From Streptomyces indicus (lineage in GTDB: Bacteria > Actinomycetota > Actinomycetes > Streptomycetales > Streptomycetaceae): a stretch of 64,000 nucleotides of DNA. The DNA lies in assembly GCF_900100315.1 (NCBI RefSeq), contig NZ_FNFF01000008.1, forward strand, positions 248,001 to 312,000. Reading direction: 5' to 3'. Shown here piece after piece: positions 1-8,641 of the stretch. The notes under the pieces were generated by a model. The model saw nothing but the letters and a program-made list of their open reading frames with translations. It did no database searches and was not told the DNA's origin. Each line of letters opens with the position of its first letter. Within the stretch, counting starts at the first letter, position 1. The position numbers were made by a program, and so were the translations under genes.

Positions 1-514
1 CGCCACCCGGCCTGACGTGGCGGTCCTGGACGTGCGGCTGCCCGACGGCAGCGGGGTCGAGGTCTGCCGCGAGATCCGCTCGCAGAACGAGGACATCAAA
101 TGCCTGATGCTCACCTCGTTCGCGGACGACGAGGCCCTCTTCGACGCGATCATGGCCGGCGCCTCCGGCTATGTCCTGAAGGCCATCCGGGGCAATGAGC
201 TGCTCACGGCGGTCCGCGACGTGGCCGCCGGCAAGTCGCTGCTCGACCCGGTCGCCACGGCCCGCGTCCTGGAGCGGCTGCGCGACGGCAACAACGCCAA
301 GGGCGACGACCGGCTCGCGAACCTCACCGAGCAGGAGCGCAAGATCCTCGACCTGATCGGCGAGGGCCTGACGAACCGTGCGATCGGCGAGCGTCTGCAC
401 CTGGCGGAGAAGACGATCAAGAATTACGTCTCCAGCCTGCTCTCCAAGCTGGGCATGGAGCGCCGTTCGCAGGCCGCCGCGTATGTCGCCCGTATGCAGG
501 CCGAGAAGCACTGA
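1..514 (+). CDS. LuxR/NarL-family response regulator (DevR-like), 5' end outside window
   Basis: DNA-binding response regulator of a two-component pair; it would receive a phosphate from a sensor kinase and act on promoters through its C-terminal helix-turn-helix. The reading frame is open at the left edge, so the start lies upstream. The visible receiver half contains VAVLDVRLPDG, whose Asp is the expected phosphoacceptor, and the conserved Lys in SGYVLKAI. The C-terminal LuxR-type HTH runs from LTEQERKILDLIGEG to SSLLSKLGMERRSQAA. The overall pattern resembles the DevR/DosR group, and the next gene, a PPOX-fold flavin-type protein, fits a redox or hypoxia-linked regulon. That link is inference; the cognate kinase is not in the window. 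Confidence 0.9.
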   Translation, partial: ATRPDVAVLDVRLPDGSGVEVCREIRSQNEDIKCLMLTSFADDEALFDAIMAGASGYVLKAIRGNELLTAVRDVAAGKSLLDPVATARVLERLRDGNNAKGDDRLANLTEQERKILDLIGEGLTNRAIGERLHLAEKTIKNYVSSLLSKLGMERRSQAAAYVARMQAEKH

Positions 515-526
515 CGCCCGCTTTCG

Positions 527-549
527 GTGAGGGGCCCGAGGCCCCTCAC
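527..549 (+). terminator. Hairpin terminator after the response regulator
   Basis: A 9-bp perfect stem, GTGAGGGGC (527-535) pairing with GCCCCTCAC (541-549), has a 5-nt loop and a short A/T-rich stretch after it. It lies 13 bases past the response regulator stop and before the next gene on the same strand. Confidence 0.6.
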
Positions 550-647
550 AGGGCAATTTCACACGGCCTTTATTCGGGACTTACGTCCCCGGCGCCAGGG
601 GCGGGTGCCCCTTTCCCGACAGCTTGTCTGTGGCGGAAAGTGGAGAC

Positions 648-1064
648 ATGTCCACCGATGAGAACCGCGCACTCGACCTGCTGTCCCACGTCCCGCACGG
701 GCGTGTGGCCACGAGCATGCGAGCGCTGCCCTTCCTCGCCCTCGCCCGGCACATCGTCGTGGACGGCAAGCTCCTGCTGCGGATGCACAAGGGCTTCGGC
801 TACCACCAGGCCTGTGTCGGCAGCGTCGTCGCGTACGGCGCCGACAACCTGGGCTCCGGCGCGGACGGCCTGTGGTCCGTCCAGCTCGTCGGCCTGTGCG
901 AGGCCATCGAGCCGAGCGTCGATGAGCTCGAACTCTTCGGTCCCGCCCCGCACTTCGTGGACGGTGTGCTCTTCGAGCCCGTCTACATGCGCATCGAGCC
1001 GCAGTTCGTCACCGTGCACAGCATGAACGGGGCGTACACGCGGCAGCTGCAGCGGGTGCTCTGA
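648..1064 (+). CDS. Pyridoxamine 5'-phosphate oxidase-fold protein
   Basis: A 138-residue single-domain protein resembling the PPOX-like split-barrel flavin- or F420-binding family. The features seen are the early GRVATSMRALPFLALARHIV segment, the hydrophobic strand DGKLLLRMHKGF, the central WSVQLVGLCEAIEP strand and an HFVDGVLFEPVYMRIEP tail. The ATG at 648 is chosen because GTGGAG lies just upstream; an in-frame TTG eight codons earlier is less likely. The substrate cannot be told from the sequence. It faces the next kinase gene across a shared bidirectional terminator. Confidence 0.75.
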   Translation: MSTDENRALDLLSHVPHGRVATSMRALPFLALARHIVVDGKLLLRMHKGFGYHQACVGSVVAYGADNLGSGADGLWSVQLVGLCEAIEPSVDELELFGPAPHFVDGVLFEPVYMRIEPQFVTVHSMNGAYTRQLQRVL

Positions 1065-1092
1065 GGCGCGGAACCGTTCTTCGCGTACGCGA

Positions 1093-1127
1093 GAGGGCCG
1101 GACCCACGATCTGTGGGTCCGGCCCTC
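1093..1127. terminator. Bidirectional terminator between convergent genes
   Basis: A perfect 15-bp inverted repeat (GAGGGCCGGACCCAC at 1093-1107, complement at 1113-1127) has a 5-nt GATCT loop. It lies in the 94-bp gap between the convergent PPOX gene and the kinase gene and can serve both strands. Confidence 0.85.
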
Positions 1128-1158
1128 TTCGTCTGCGTGCTGCGGGTACCAGGGCGGA

Positions 1159-2724
1159 TCAGCCCGTGCCACCGCCGTCCGCGCCGCCGTCCGCGCCCTC
1201 GGTGCCACCTTCCGTGCCGCCCGGGGGCGGCGACTCCTCGGTGGGAGTCGGGTCCGGATCGTCGGTCGTCGGCTCCTCCGTCGGCGGCTCGCTCGTCGGG
1301 TCCTTCGTCGGCGGCTCGCTCGTCGCCGGGTCAGTGGAGGGCGCCTCGGAGGTGGGCGGCGCGGAGCTCTGCCCGCCGGTGCCCTGGCCCCCGTCGGTCC
1401 CGCCGCCCGGCTCCGTCTCCTCCTGCGTCGTCTCGTCCTTCGTCGGCTCCTTGGAGTCGGTGTCCTCGGACTGCGTGACCGACGTGGGGTTCGACGGGCT
1501 CTTGTCCTTGTCGTCGCCGTTGGCCTGCGACAGCGCGTACGCGACACCGGCGATGACCGCGATCACCGCGAGCGCGACGAGGATCCACGTCTTGCCGCGG
1601 CCGGAGCCCTGGTGGCCGTTGCCGTCGTAGCCGCCGTCGTCGTAGCCGTCGCCGCCGGTGCGCGGGATCATCGGCTGCGGGATCTGCGAGGTGCCGCTGT
1701 CGGGGTGCGGCAGGCCCGGGGTGCCCATCGCCGGGGTGCCGGCGCTCTCGTGCATGATCACCGGGCCGGTGTTCCAGGTGCCCGTGTGGCCGCCCTGCTC
1801 CTGGAGCATCTGGAGCGCGTACTGGACCAGGCCGCGCATCTCCTCGGCGCTCTGGAAGCGGTCGTCCGGCTCCTTGGCAAGCGCGCGCATCGCGAGCCCG
1901 TCGAGCTCCGGCGGCACCCCGTCCGACATCTCGGACGGCGGGATCGGCTGGTCCTGCACGTGCTGGTAGACCACCGACAGCGGGGTCTCGCCCATGAACG
2001 GGGGCCGCAGCGCGAGCAGTTCGTAGAGCAGACAGCCCGTGGCGTACAGGTCGGATCGGTGGTCGACGGCCTTGCCGAGCGCCTGCTCCGGGGAGAGGTA
2101 CTGAGGCGTGCCCATGACCATGCCGGTCTGCGTCATGGTGTTGGACGCGCCGTGCAGGGCACGCGCGATACCGAAGTCCATCACCTTGACCGCGCCGGTG
2201 TTGGTGATGATCACGTTCGCGGGCTTGATGTCGCGGTGCACGATGCCGTGCTGGTGCGAGTACGCGAGCGCCTCAAGGACACCGGAGACGATGATCAACG
2301 CCTGGTCGGGGCCCGGGGCTTCGGCGTTGAGCAGCAGATCGCGGATGGTGCGGCCCTCGACGAGCTCCATCACGATGTACGGGATGGTGTTGCCGCCGAT
2401 GAACTCCTCGCCGGAGTCGTAAACCGCCACCACCGCATGGTGGTTGAGGCCGGCCACCGACTGCGCCTCGCGCGTGAAGCGGGCCTTGGACACCGGGTCC
2501 TCGGCGAGGTCGGAGCGCAGCAGCTTCACCGCCACGGTGCGGCCGAGCCGGACATCCTCGGCGCCGAAGACTTCGGCCATGCCGCCGCGGCCGAGTCGGT
2601 GGGTCAGGCGGTAGCGGCCGTCGCCGACCAGCCCTCCGTTACCCCACAACTCAGGCGTTTCCGACATTCCGCCGCCGCCAGTCGCCTCGGGGTCGGACGG
2701 GCCCTGAGCGCGCTGCTGGTCCAT
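1159..2724 (-). CDS. Transmembrane serine/threonine protein kinase
   Basis: A Hanks-type membrane kinase of 521 residues. The kinase domain spans about residues 38-305, with the Gly-rich loop LGRGGMAEVFG, ATP-binding Lys67 (VAVK), HRDIKPAN at 163-170, DFG at 183-185 and a Thr-rich activation loop (TMTQTGMVMGTPQYLSPE). One transmembrane helix lies near 379-398, followed by about 120 extracellular residues rich in Thr/Ser/Pro/Glu with repeated EPPT-type units and no PASTA domain. The start at 2724 begins MDQQRAQGPS with GAGGA upstream; an ATG 19 codons later is possible. It is transcribed divergently from a second kinase 383 bp away, suggesting shared control or an ancient duplication. Confidence 0.9.
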   Translation of the reverse strand: MDQQRAQGPSDPEATGGGGMSETPELWGNGGLVGDGRYRLTHRLGRGGMAEVFGAEDVRLGRTVAVKLLRSDLAEDPVSKARFTREAQSVAGLNHHAVVAVYDSGEEFIGGNTIPYIVMELVEGRTIRDLLLNAEAPGPDQALIIVSGVLEALAYSHQHGIVHRDIKPANVIITNTGAVKVMDFGIARALHGASNTMTQTGMVMGTPQYLSPEQALGKAVDHRSDLYATGCLLYELLALRPPFMGETPLSVVYQHVQDQPIPPSEMSDGVPPELDGLAMRALAKEPDDRFQSAEEMRGLVQYALQMLQEQGGHTGTWNTGPVIMHESAGTPAMGTPGLPHPDSGTSQIPQPMIPRTGGDGYDDGGYDGNGHQGSGRGKTWILVALAVIAVIAGVAYALSQANGDDKDKSPSNPTSVTQSEDTDSKEPTKDETTQEETEPGGGTDGGQGTGGQSSAPPTSEAPSTDPATSEPPTKDPTSEPPTEEPTTDDPDPTPTEESPPPGGTEGGTEGADGGADGGGTG

Positions 2725-3107
2725 CAGTCCTCGCCGTCGTTTCCTGTCGTTGGTGCTCGCCTTGGCCGTAATCATCCGCAGGCAGCTGCCTTCATCCGCC
2801 ATGCGTCCGCCACGGTGAACGAATTGCGACGGGTTTGTGCCTACGGTCCCACGGTCTCCGTCGAGCCACGCTACAGCCTTTGCGCAGCACGTCGGTTGAG
2901 ATGGACCGGACATCAAACCCGCAGCAGGGGCCGCTGGGCAAATCCTGTGCGGACTCCGTAACGCTTACAGGACGGTTCTTGCGCGTACGGTCACGGAACG
3001 GGCACCCGGCTTGACGTGTCAGGGGCCTACGGCAGACTTGGCCCGGAAATACAAGGGATCTTCGCGCACTTGGTGCCGCTGTCGGCGCCGATGGGGGACG
3101 GACGGAC
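2725..3107. promoter_or_regulatory. Divergent promoter region between two kinase genes
   Basis: This 383-bp non-coding gap holds the promoters of the two oppositely transcribed kinases. On the plus strand TTGACG (3011-3016) and AGACTT (3034-3039) are separated by 17 bp, a reasonable match to a HrdB-type promoter about 70 bp before the plus-strand start. I could not pick a clear promoter for the minus-strand kinase. Confidence 0.5.
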
Positions 3108-4736
3108 ATGAGCCAGGACGGCGCACACGGCGGCCGGTACACGGGGCGCTCCCTGGCGGGCGGCCGCTACCAGCTGAGGGACCTCCTCGGCGAGGGCGGC
3201 ATGGCCTCCGTGCACCTGGCGTACGACGCGACGCTCGACCGGCAGGTGGCGATCAAGACCCTGCACACCGAGCTCGGCCGTGAGCAGTCCTTCCGCGAGC
3301 GCTTCCGCCGCGAGGCCCAGGCCGTGGCCAAGCTCACCCACACGAACATCGTCTCGGTCTTCGACACGGGCGAGGACGACATCGACGGCGCGACCATGCC
3401 GTACATCGTCATGGAGTACATCGAGGGCCGCCCGCTGGGCTCGGTGCTCGACCAGGACGTCGCGCAGTTCGGCGCGATGCCCACCGACAAGGCGCTGAAG
3501 ATCACCGCCGATGTGCTGGCCGCGCTCGAGATCAGCCACGAGATGGGTCTGGTCCACCGCGACATCAAGCCCGGCAACGTGATGATGACCAAGCGCAATG
3601 TGGTCAAGGTCATGGACTTCGGCATCGCGCGGGCCATGCAGTCCGGCGTGACCTCCATGACCCAGACCGGCATGGTCGTCGGCACCCCGCAGTACCTCTC
3701 GCCGGAGCAGGCGCTCGGCCGCGGTGTGGACGCCCGCTCCGACCTCTACTCGGTCGGCATCATGCTGTTCCAGCTGGTCACGGGCCGTCTGCCGTTCGAG
3801 GCGGACTCGCCGCTGGCCATAGCGTATGCACACGTCCAAGAGGAGCCGGTCGCTCCGTCCTCGATCAACCGCTCGCTGCCGCCGGCCGTGGACGCGCTGG
3901 TGGCCCGCGCCCTGAAGAAGAACCCGAACGAGCGCTTCCCCACCGCCGAGGCGATGCGCGACGAGTGCCTGCGCGTGGCCCAGTCCTTCCAGGCCGCGGC
4001 GCCCTCGATCGTGCCCGGCGCGCAGACCGCCTCCGGCGCGGGCGTCGGCTCGGCGGTCTTCCCGCCGGTCGGCACGGGCACCCCTGCCCCGGGCCCGGGC
4101 AGCGTCCAGCAGCCCTACACGCCGAACCCGTACGGCCCGGCCACCCCCGCGCCCACCCCGGGCTACGGCTACCCGCAGCAGGCCGGTTACCAGACCCCGG
4201 CCCCGGCGGCGTACAGCCCGCAGCAGGCGTCCTCGACCCCGCCGCCGTACAACCTCACGCCGCAGCAGACCTCCTCGATGTCCGCGGGCGCGAACGGCTC
4301 GGGCGGCGGCCGGAACAACAAGTCGGTGATCATCGGCGCGATCGTGGTCGCCCTGCTCGCGATCGGCGGCCTCATCACGGCGCTGTCGATGAACGGCGGC
4401 GACAAGGACCCGGAGACCAAGCCGACGGAGTCGGTGGGTACGGGGCACAAGGGCCCGGACACGACGAAGAAGATCGACGAGGAAGAGTGCAAGGAGCCGC
4501 GGGAGGGCAGCAGCGACCCGGAGAAGATCCGCGTCCCGAACTTCCGGTACAAGAACCTCGACTCGGTGAAGGCCTGCCTCCAGGCGGCCGGCTGGACGTA
4601 CAACCAGCAGAACGTCGACGAGAACACCTACGGCAAGGACACGGTGATGGAGCAGTGGCCCGAGCCGGACACCGAAGTCCGTGAGGACGAGCTCGACCTC
4701 AAGCTGGAGGTCTCGACGGGCAACCCGGCGCAGTAG
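3108..4736 (+). CDS. Transmembrane serine/threonine protein kinase with one PASTA-like domain
   Basis: A 542-residue Hanks-type kinase. Residues 21-290 are the kinase domain, with Gly loop LGEGGMASV, Lys50 (VAIK), HRDIKPGN at 150-157, DFG at 170-172 and activation loop SMTQTGMVVGTPQYLSPE. A Pro/Gln/Tyr-rich linker (about 300-400) leads to one membrane helix near 406-427. The extracellular end (about 475-538) starts IRVPNFRYKNLDSVKACLQ and looks like a single divergent PASTA repeat, so it may sense cell-wall material. It pairs head-to-head with the kinase on the other strand, and the closely similar activation loops suggest they are paralogues. Confidence 0.9.
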   Translation: MSQDGAHGGRYTGRSLAGGRYQLRDLLGEGGMASVHLAYDATLDRQVAIKTLHTELGREQSFRERFRREAQAVAKLTHTNIVSVFDTGEDDIDGATMPYIVMEYIEGRPLGSVLDQDVAQFGAMPTDKALKITADVLAALEISHEMGLVHRDIKPGNVMMTKRNVVKVMDFGIARAMQSGVTSMTQTGMVVGTPQYLSPEQALGRGVDARSDLYSVGIMLFQLVTGRLPFEADSPLAIAYAHVQEEPVAPSSINRSLPPAVDALVARALKKNPNERFPTAEAMRDECLRVAQSFQAAAPSIVPGAQTASGAGVGSAVFPPVGTGTPAPGPGSVQQPYTPNPYGPATPAPTPGYGYPQQAGYQTPAPAAYSPQQASSTPPPYNLTPQQTSSMSAGANGSGGGRNNKSVIIGAIVVALLAIGGLITALSMNGGDKDPETKPTESVGTGHKGPDTTKKIDEEECKEPREGSSDPEKIRVPNFRYKNLDSVKACLQAAGWTYNQQNVDENTYGKDTVMEQWPEPDTEVREDELDLKLEVSTGNPAQ

Positions 4737-4788
4737 CCGGTACGGACGCGGGCCTCGCGCGGCCCCGTCCCGGACGCTGCAAGCCGAA

Positions 4789-4820
4789 AGCCCCGGCCGC
4801 CGTTTCGGCGGGCCGGGGCT
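4789..4820. terminator. Bidirectional GC-rich hairpin terminator
   Basis: AGCCCCGGCC-GCCG (4789-4802) pairs with CGGC-GGGCCGGGGCT (4806-4820) around a TTT loop, with one bulged base. It sits between the convergent kinase and bpa genes. Confidence 0.75.
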
Positions 4821-4857
4821 TCGTCGTGCCGGGTGCGGTGCCGCGTACCGGTCGGGC

Positions 4858-5400
4858 CTAGAGGTACGGGCCCCCCGAGCGGCCCGCGGCCGGGCCGTCC
4901 TCGTCGTCGTGGCCGCCCGCTCCCGGGGGGAGTGCGCGACGCATCTGTTCCAGCTGGGCGCGGGCCGCCATCTGCTGGGCGAAGAGCGTGGTCTGGATGC
5001 CGTGGAACAGGCCCTCCAGCCAGCCCACCAACTGGGCCTGCGCGATGCGCAGTTCGGCATCCGTCGGGGTGGCCTCGTCGGTGAACGGGAGACTCAGGCG
5101 CTCCAGTTCCTCGACCAGCTCCGGGGCGAGCCCGTCCTCCAGCTCCTTGACCGAGCTGGTGTGGATCTCCTTGAGGCGGGCCCGGCTCGCCTCGTCCAGA
5201 GGTGCCGCCCGTACTTCTTCGAGAAGCTGCTTGATCATGCTGCCGATGCGCATGACCTTGGCGGGCTGCTCGACCATTTCCGTCACCGGGACCTCCCGGG
5301 ACTCGTCGTCGCCGTCGCCTCCGCCGAGAGCCATTCCGTCCTGGCCCACGACCAGGATCTGGGGGTTCTCCGGTGACCTGTCGTTCCTCGGCATCTCCAT
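4858..5400 (-). CDS. bpa: Bacterial proteasome activator Bpa/PafE (DUF2587)
   Basis: An ATP-independent ring-forming activator that opens the 20S proteasome gate. The 180-residue protein has the family's N-terminal NPQILVVGQDGMAL, an acidic spacer, then a long helical region (about residues 40-150) with amphipathic helices such as KVMRIGSMIKQLLEEVR and QLVGWLEGLFHGIQTTLFAQ. It ends in GPYL, matching the position and form of the C-terminal GQYL that docks M. tuberculosis Bpa on the proteasome. The ATG at 5400 follows a GGCGGC stretch; ATGs at 5418 and 5394 are alternatives. Proteasome genes are not in the window. Confidence 0.9.
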   Translation of the reverse strand: MEMPRNDRSPENPQILVVGQDGMALGGGDGDDESREVPVTEMVEQPAKVMRIGSMIKQLLEEVRAAPLDEASRARLKEIHTSSVKELEDGLAPELVEELERLSLPFTDEATPTDAELRIAQAQLVGWLEGLFHGIQTTLFAQQMAARAQLEQMRRALPPGAGGHDDEDGPAAGRSGGPYL

Positions 5401-5540
5401 GCCGCCATTCTCTCGCACACACGACTCACATCACGGTGGTGCCCCCGTTCCGCGGTGATCCACCGTGTACGGCGGGCTGGTCCGTGTCGAGCCGCGGGGA
5501 GCAGCAGGGAGCTGCGGGAGGTCCGGCTTCGGGTTCCGGC

Positions 5541-6371
5541 TCAGCCCCGGCGCAGCCGCAGGGCGAAGAAGGCCAGCCCCAGGCCGATGAAGAGCAGCCC
5601 CATGCCCAGCGGCAGCACGACCAGGGCGGGGTCCGTGGGCACAACGCCCGGTGCGGCCTGCGCGCTCCCCTCGGCGTCCGCGGCGACCTCGCGGGCCGCC
5701 GTGTCCCGGGGGGCCTGGCCCGCGGAGTGCTGCTGCGGGTCGGCTGCGGTGTGGGAGCGGGACTCGGATTGGTGGGGGGAGGCGGTGGCCGTCGGCGGGG
5801 CCGGGGGTCGGGACGCGGCCTCGGGGGGCGAGGAGGCCGAGGACTCGGAGGGGGAGGAGGCCGAGGGCTCGGCGGGGGACGGCGGGCGGGACGAGTCCTG
5901 GGCGGGGGGTGAAGGGGTGGTGGTCCCGGTGCCGGGGGCGGTGGCAGTGCCTGTGCCGGCTCCCGTGTCAGGGGAGTCGGCAGGGCTGTCGGGGGCCGAC
6001 GGTGTCCCCTCGTCGGGGCGCGACGCGACTGCGGAAGGGTCCGGGGCGGCCGGTGCGGTGGGGGTGGGGTCCGGCTCCGCGCGGCCCGGGCGCTCGCGGC
6101 CCTCGCCCGGGCGGCTGCCCGCGCGGGAGGGTGCCGGGTCGGGCTCGGCCCGCGGTCCCGCGGACACAGCCGGTGCGGAGGGCGGCGTCCCGTATGCGTA
6201 CGCGGGAGTCAGCGGTACGCAGGTCAGGGCCGCCACGAGCACCGCGGTCAGGAGGCCGGACCGGGAGCCGCCCTGAGCGAGCCACCGGGAGCCGGCCTGA
6301 ACGAGCCCGCGAACGATCCTGCCGCGGGCCCTCGCCGATGAGGGCCGTCGCCGTGGAAACCGTGGAGCCAT
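5541..6371 (-). CDS. Secreted, low-complexity protein with C-terminal membrane anchor
   Basis: I do not recognise a family. The 276-residue product starts with an Arg-rich stretch and a signal-like helix (SGLLTAVLVAALTCVPLTPAYA, about residues 38-59). It continues with about 180 residues almost entirely of Pro, Ser, Thr, Ala, Glu and Asp, and ends with a single hydrophobic helix (ALVVLPLGMGLLFIGLGLAFFAL) plus RLRRG. This is the plan of a wall-spanning surface protein held by a C-terminal anchor; there is no LPXTG-type motif. The start at 6371 has a GGGGAGGGG Shine-Dalgarno sequence about 9 bases upstream. It lies just upstream of bpa on the same strand. Confidence 0.65.
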   Translation of the reverse strand: MAPRFPRRRPSSARARGRIVRGLVQAGSRWLAQGGSRSGLLTAVLVAALTCVPLTPAYAYGTPPSAPAVSAGPRAEPDPAPSRAGSRPGEGRERPGRAEPDPTPTAPAAPDPSAVASRPDEGTPSAPDSPADSPDTGAGTGTATAPGTGTTTPSPPAQDSSRPPSPAEPSASSPSESSASSPPEAASRPPAPPTATASPHQSESRSHTAADPQQHSAGQAPRDTAAREVAADAEGSAQAAPGVVPTDPALVVLPLGMGLLFIGLGLAFFALRLRRG

Positions 6372-6508
6372 GGGATCGGCCCCTCCCCGTCCGAGTCGCC
6401 AAGAGTCGCCAAGAAGCCGTGCTGCCAGCGTCACACGGGGTGACAGATCCGGCATCCCGGCCGATTCCCGGCTACCCGGAACGGGTGGTGGCCGACGTGC
6501 GGGCGGGG

Positions 6509-7486
6509 CTAGCGCGTGAGGAGCACCTTCCCCACGTGCCCGCTCTCCTCCAGGACCCGGTGGGCCGCCGCCGCCTCGCTCATCGGCAGGGTGCGGTCGA
6601 CCACCGGCTTGATGCGGCCCGCGCCGATCAGCGGCCAGACGTGTTCGCGTACGGCCGCGACGATCGCCGCCTTCTCGCCGAGCGGGCGGGCCCGCAGCGA
6701 GGTCGCGGTGATGGCGGCCCGCTTGCCCAGGAGCGTGTTGAGATTCAGCTCGCCCTTGACCCCGCCTTGGAGGCCGATGATCGCGAGCCGGCCGTTGACG
6801 GCCAGGGCGTTGACGTTCCGGTCCAGGTACTTGGCGCCCATGATGTCCAGGATCACGTCCGCACCCGCGCCGTCGGTGGCGGCCTTGATCTCCTCGACGA
6901 AGTCCTGCTCGCGGTAGTCGATCAGGATGTCCGCGCCGAGTTCGGCACAGCGCTCCAGCTTCTCCTTGCCGCCGGCCGTGACCGCGACCTTGGCGCCGAT
7001 CGCCTTGGCCAGCTGGACCGCCATCGTGCCGATGCCGCTGGCGCCGCCGTGCACGAGCAGCGTCTCGCCCGGGCGCAGGTGGGCGACCATGAACACGTTG
7101 GACCAGACCGTGCAGACGACCTCCGGCAGCGCGGCCGCGGCCACCAGGTCCACGCCCTCGGGCACCGGCAGCAACTGCCCGGCCGGTACGGCCACTTGCT
7201 CGGCGTAGCCGCCGCCGGCGAGCAGCGCGCACACCTCGTCGCCCACGGCCCAGCCGCTCACACCGGGACCGAGCGCCGTGATCCGCCCGGAACACTCCAG
7301 ACCCGGATACGGGGACGCCCCGGGCGGCGGGTTGTAGAAGCCCTGGCGCTGCAACAGGTCGGCGCGGTTGACCGCGCTCGCGGCCACCTCGACGAGCACC
7401 TCGCCGTCGCCGGGTACGGGATCGGGGACCTCGGCCCACTGGAGCGCCTCGGGTCCGCCGGGTTCGGGGATCGTGATCGCATACAT
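6509..7486 (-). CDS. NAD(P)H-quinone oxidoreductase, zinc-independent MDR family
   Basis: A 325-residue medium-chain dehydrogenase/reductase of the quinone oxidoreductase PIG3 type. The N-terminal catalytic fold begins MYAITIPEPGGPEAL and contains the characteristic NRADLLQRQGFYNPPPG segment; the NADPH-binding Rossmann motif is HGGASGIGTMAVQLAKAIGAKV (about residues 146-166). No structural or catalytic zinc cysteine cluster is visible. Such enzymes reduce quinones or enones with NADPH; the physiological substrate here is unknown. It is a single gene with 48 bp to the downstream channel gene. Confidence 0.88.
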   Translation of the reverse strand: MYAITIPEPGGPEALQWAEVPDPVPGDGEVLVEVAASAVNRADLLQRQGFYNPPPGASPYPGLECSGRITALGPGVSGWAVGDEVCALLAGGGYAEQVAVPAGQLLPVPEGVDLVAAAALPEVVCTVWSNVFMVAHLRPGETLLVHGGASGIGTMAVQLAKAIGAKVAVTAGGKEKLERCAELGADILIDYREQDFVEEIKAATDGAGADVILDIMGAKYLDRNVNALAVNGRLAIIGLQGGVKGELNLNTLLGKRAAITATSLRARPLGEKAAIVAAVREHVWPLIGAGRIKPVVDRTLPMSEAAAAHRVLEESGHVGKVLLTR

Positions 7487-7534
7487 GCGGGCGAGGCTAC
7501 TCGCCCGGCCCGCAGGGCGGTTGGGCCCGACGCC

Positions 7535-8641
7535 TCACTGCTGCGGCAGCGGGCGCGTGTCCGGGGGCGGCGGGGCGGACGGCGTGGCCCGCACGATGGT
7601 GATCAGCCGGTCCGTGAGCTGGAGCGGAGAGGCCGCCGGGTCGTCGTACGCGAGCAGCCGGTGACCACGGAGCACACTGACCACGAGGTCCTCGGTCTCG
7701 CGCACGCTCTTGCCCACCTCGGCCTTTATCACCGGCCGCTCCACGAGATCGAGCCCGGAGCCCTGCTGGATCAGGTCCTCCATGACGGTGCCCGCGCTGG
7801 GGCTGAGCACCGAGAGGCCGAGCAGCCGGCCGGCCGCGCTGGCGCTGGTGATGACGGCGTCGGCGCCCGACTGCCGCAGAAGGGGGGCGTTCTCCTCCTC
7901 GCGTACGGCAGCCACGATCTTCGCCGAGCGGTTCAACTGCCGTGCGGTGAGGGCCACCAGGACCGCGGTGTCGTCGCGCTGGGTGGCGATGACGACCTGG
8001 CGGGCCTTCTGCAGCTCGGCGCGGAGCAGCACATCGCTGCGGGTGGCGTCGCCGACCACGCCCACGAAGCCCTCGGCCGTGGCGGCCTCGATCACCTTGT
8101 TGCTGGGGTCGACCACCACGATCTGCATCTTCTTCAGACCAGTGGCGCACAGGGTCTGGATCGCCGAACGGCCCTTGGTGCCGAAGCCGACGACGACGGT
8201 GTGGTCACGCAAGGCAGACCTCCAGCGGTTCAGCCGCCACTCCTCCCGGGTGCGTTCGGTGAGGACCTCGAGAGTGGTGCCGACCAGGATGATCAGGAAG
8301 AGCACACGCAGGGGTGTGATGACGAAGATGTTGACGAGCCGCGCCGCGTCGCTGGCCGGGACGATGTCGCCGTAGCCGGTGGTCGAGAGCGTGACGGTCG
8401 CGTAGTAGAAGGAGTCGAGGAAGTCGACGCCGTTGTCGGTGTTGTCGTGGTAGCCGTCGCGGTCGAAGTAGACGATCAGGCCGGTGGCGACCAGGACGGT
8501 CAGCGCCATGATGAGGCGCTTGGCGACCTGGCGCATCGGGCGTTCCACGACCCGCCGGGGCAGATGGATCCGGCCGTTGGTGAAGCGCTCATCGGCCTTG
8601 CGCGCCATCACATCGCTGCCGTGCTGTTTCACGTGAAACAT
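7535..8641 (-). CDS. Potassium channel with TrkA-N (RCK) domain
   Basis: A 368-residue K+ channel subunit: transmembrane helix 1 (about 42-59), pore helix and selectivity filter TTGYGD (87-92), helix 2 (about 100-122), then a cytoplasmic RCK/TrkA-N NAD-binding domain from HTVVVGFGTKGRSAIQTL and a TrkA-C-like end. The chosen ATG at 8641 starts MFHVKQ and lies inside a ParB site, overlapping the moeA stop by 13 bp. AGGGGG directly abuts this ATG, an unusually short spacing. The ATG at 8608 (MARKADERF) is the alternative but has no clear ribosome site. Translational coupling to moeA is therefore plausible. Confidence 0.9.
   Translation of the reverse strand: MFHVKQHGSDVMARKADERFTNGRIHLPRRVVERPMRQVAKRLIMALTVLVATGLIVYFDRDGYHDNTDNGVDFLDSFYYATVTLSTTGYGDIVPASDAARLVNIFVITPLRVLFLIILVGTTLEVLTERTREEWRLNRWRSALRDHTVVVGFGTKGRSAIQTLCATGLKKMQIVVVDPSNKVIEAATAEGFVGVVGDATRSDVLLRAELQKARQVVIATQRDDTAVLVALTARQLNRSAKIVAAVREEENAPLLRQSGADAVITSASAAGRLLGLSVLSPSAGTVMEDLIQQGSGLDLVERPVIKAEVGKSVRETEDLVVSVLRGHRLLAYDDPAASPLQLTDRLITIVRATPSAPPPPDTRPLPQQ
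8626..8639. promoter_or_regulatory. parS: parS site (ParB binding), perfect 14-mer
   Basis: GTTTCACGTGAAAC is a perfect palindrome identical to the Streptomyces parS consensus, bound by ParB during chromosome segregation; most such sites cluster round oriC. Here the site contains the moeA stop codon (8629-8631, minus strand) and, with the next two bases, encodes the first residues MFHVK of the channel gene. Confidence 0.95.
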
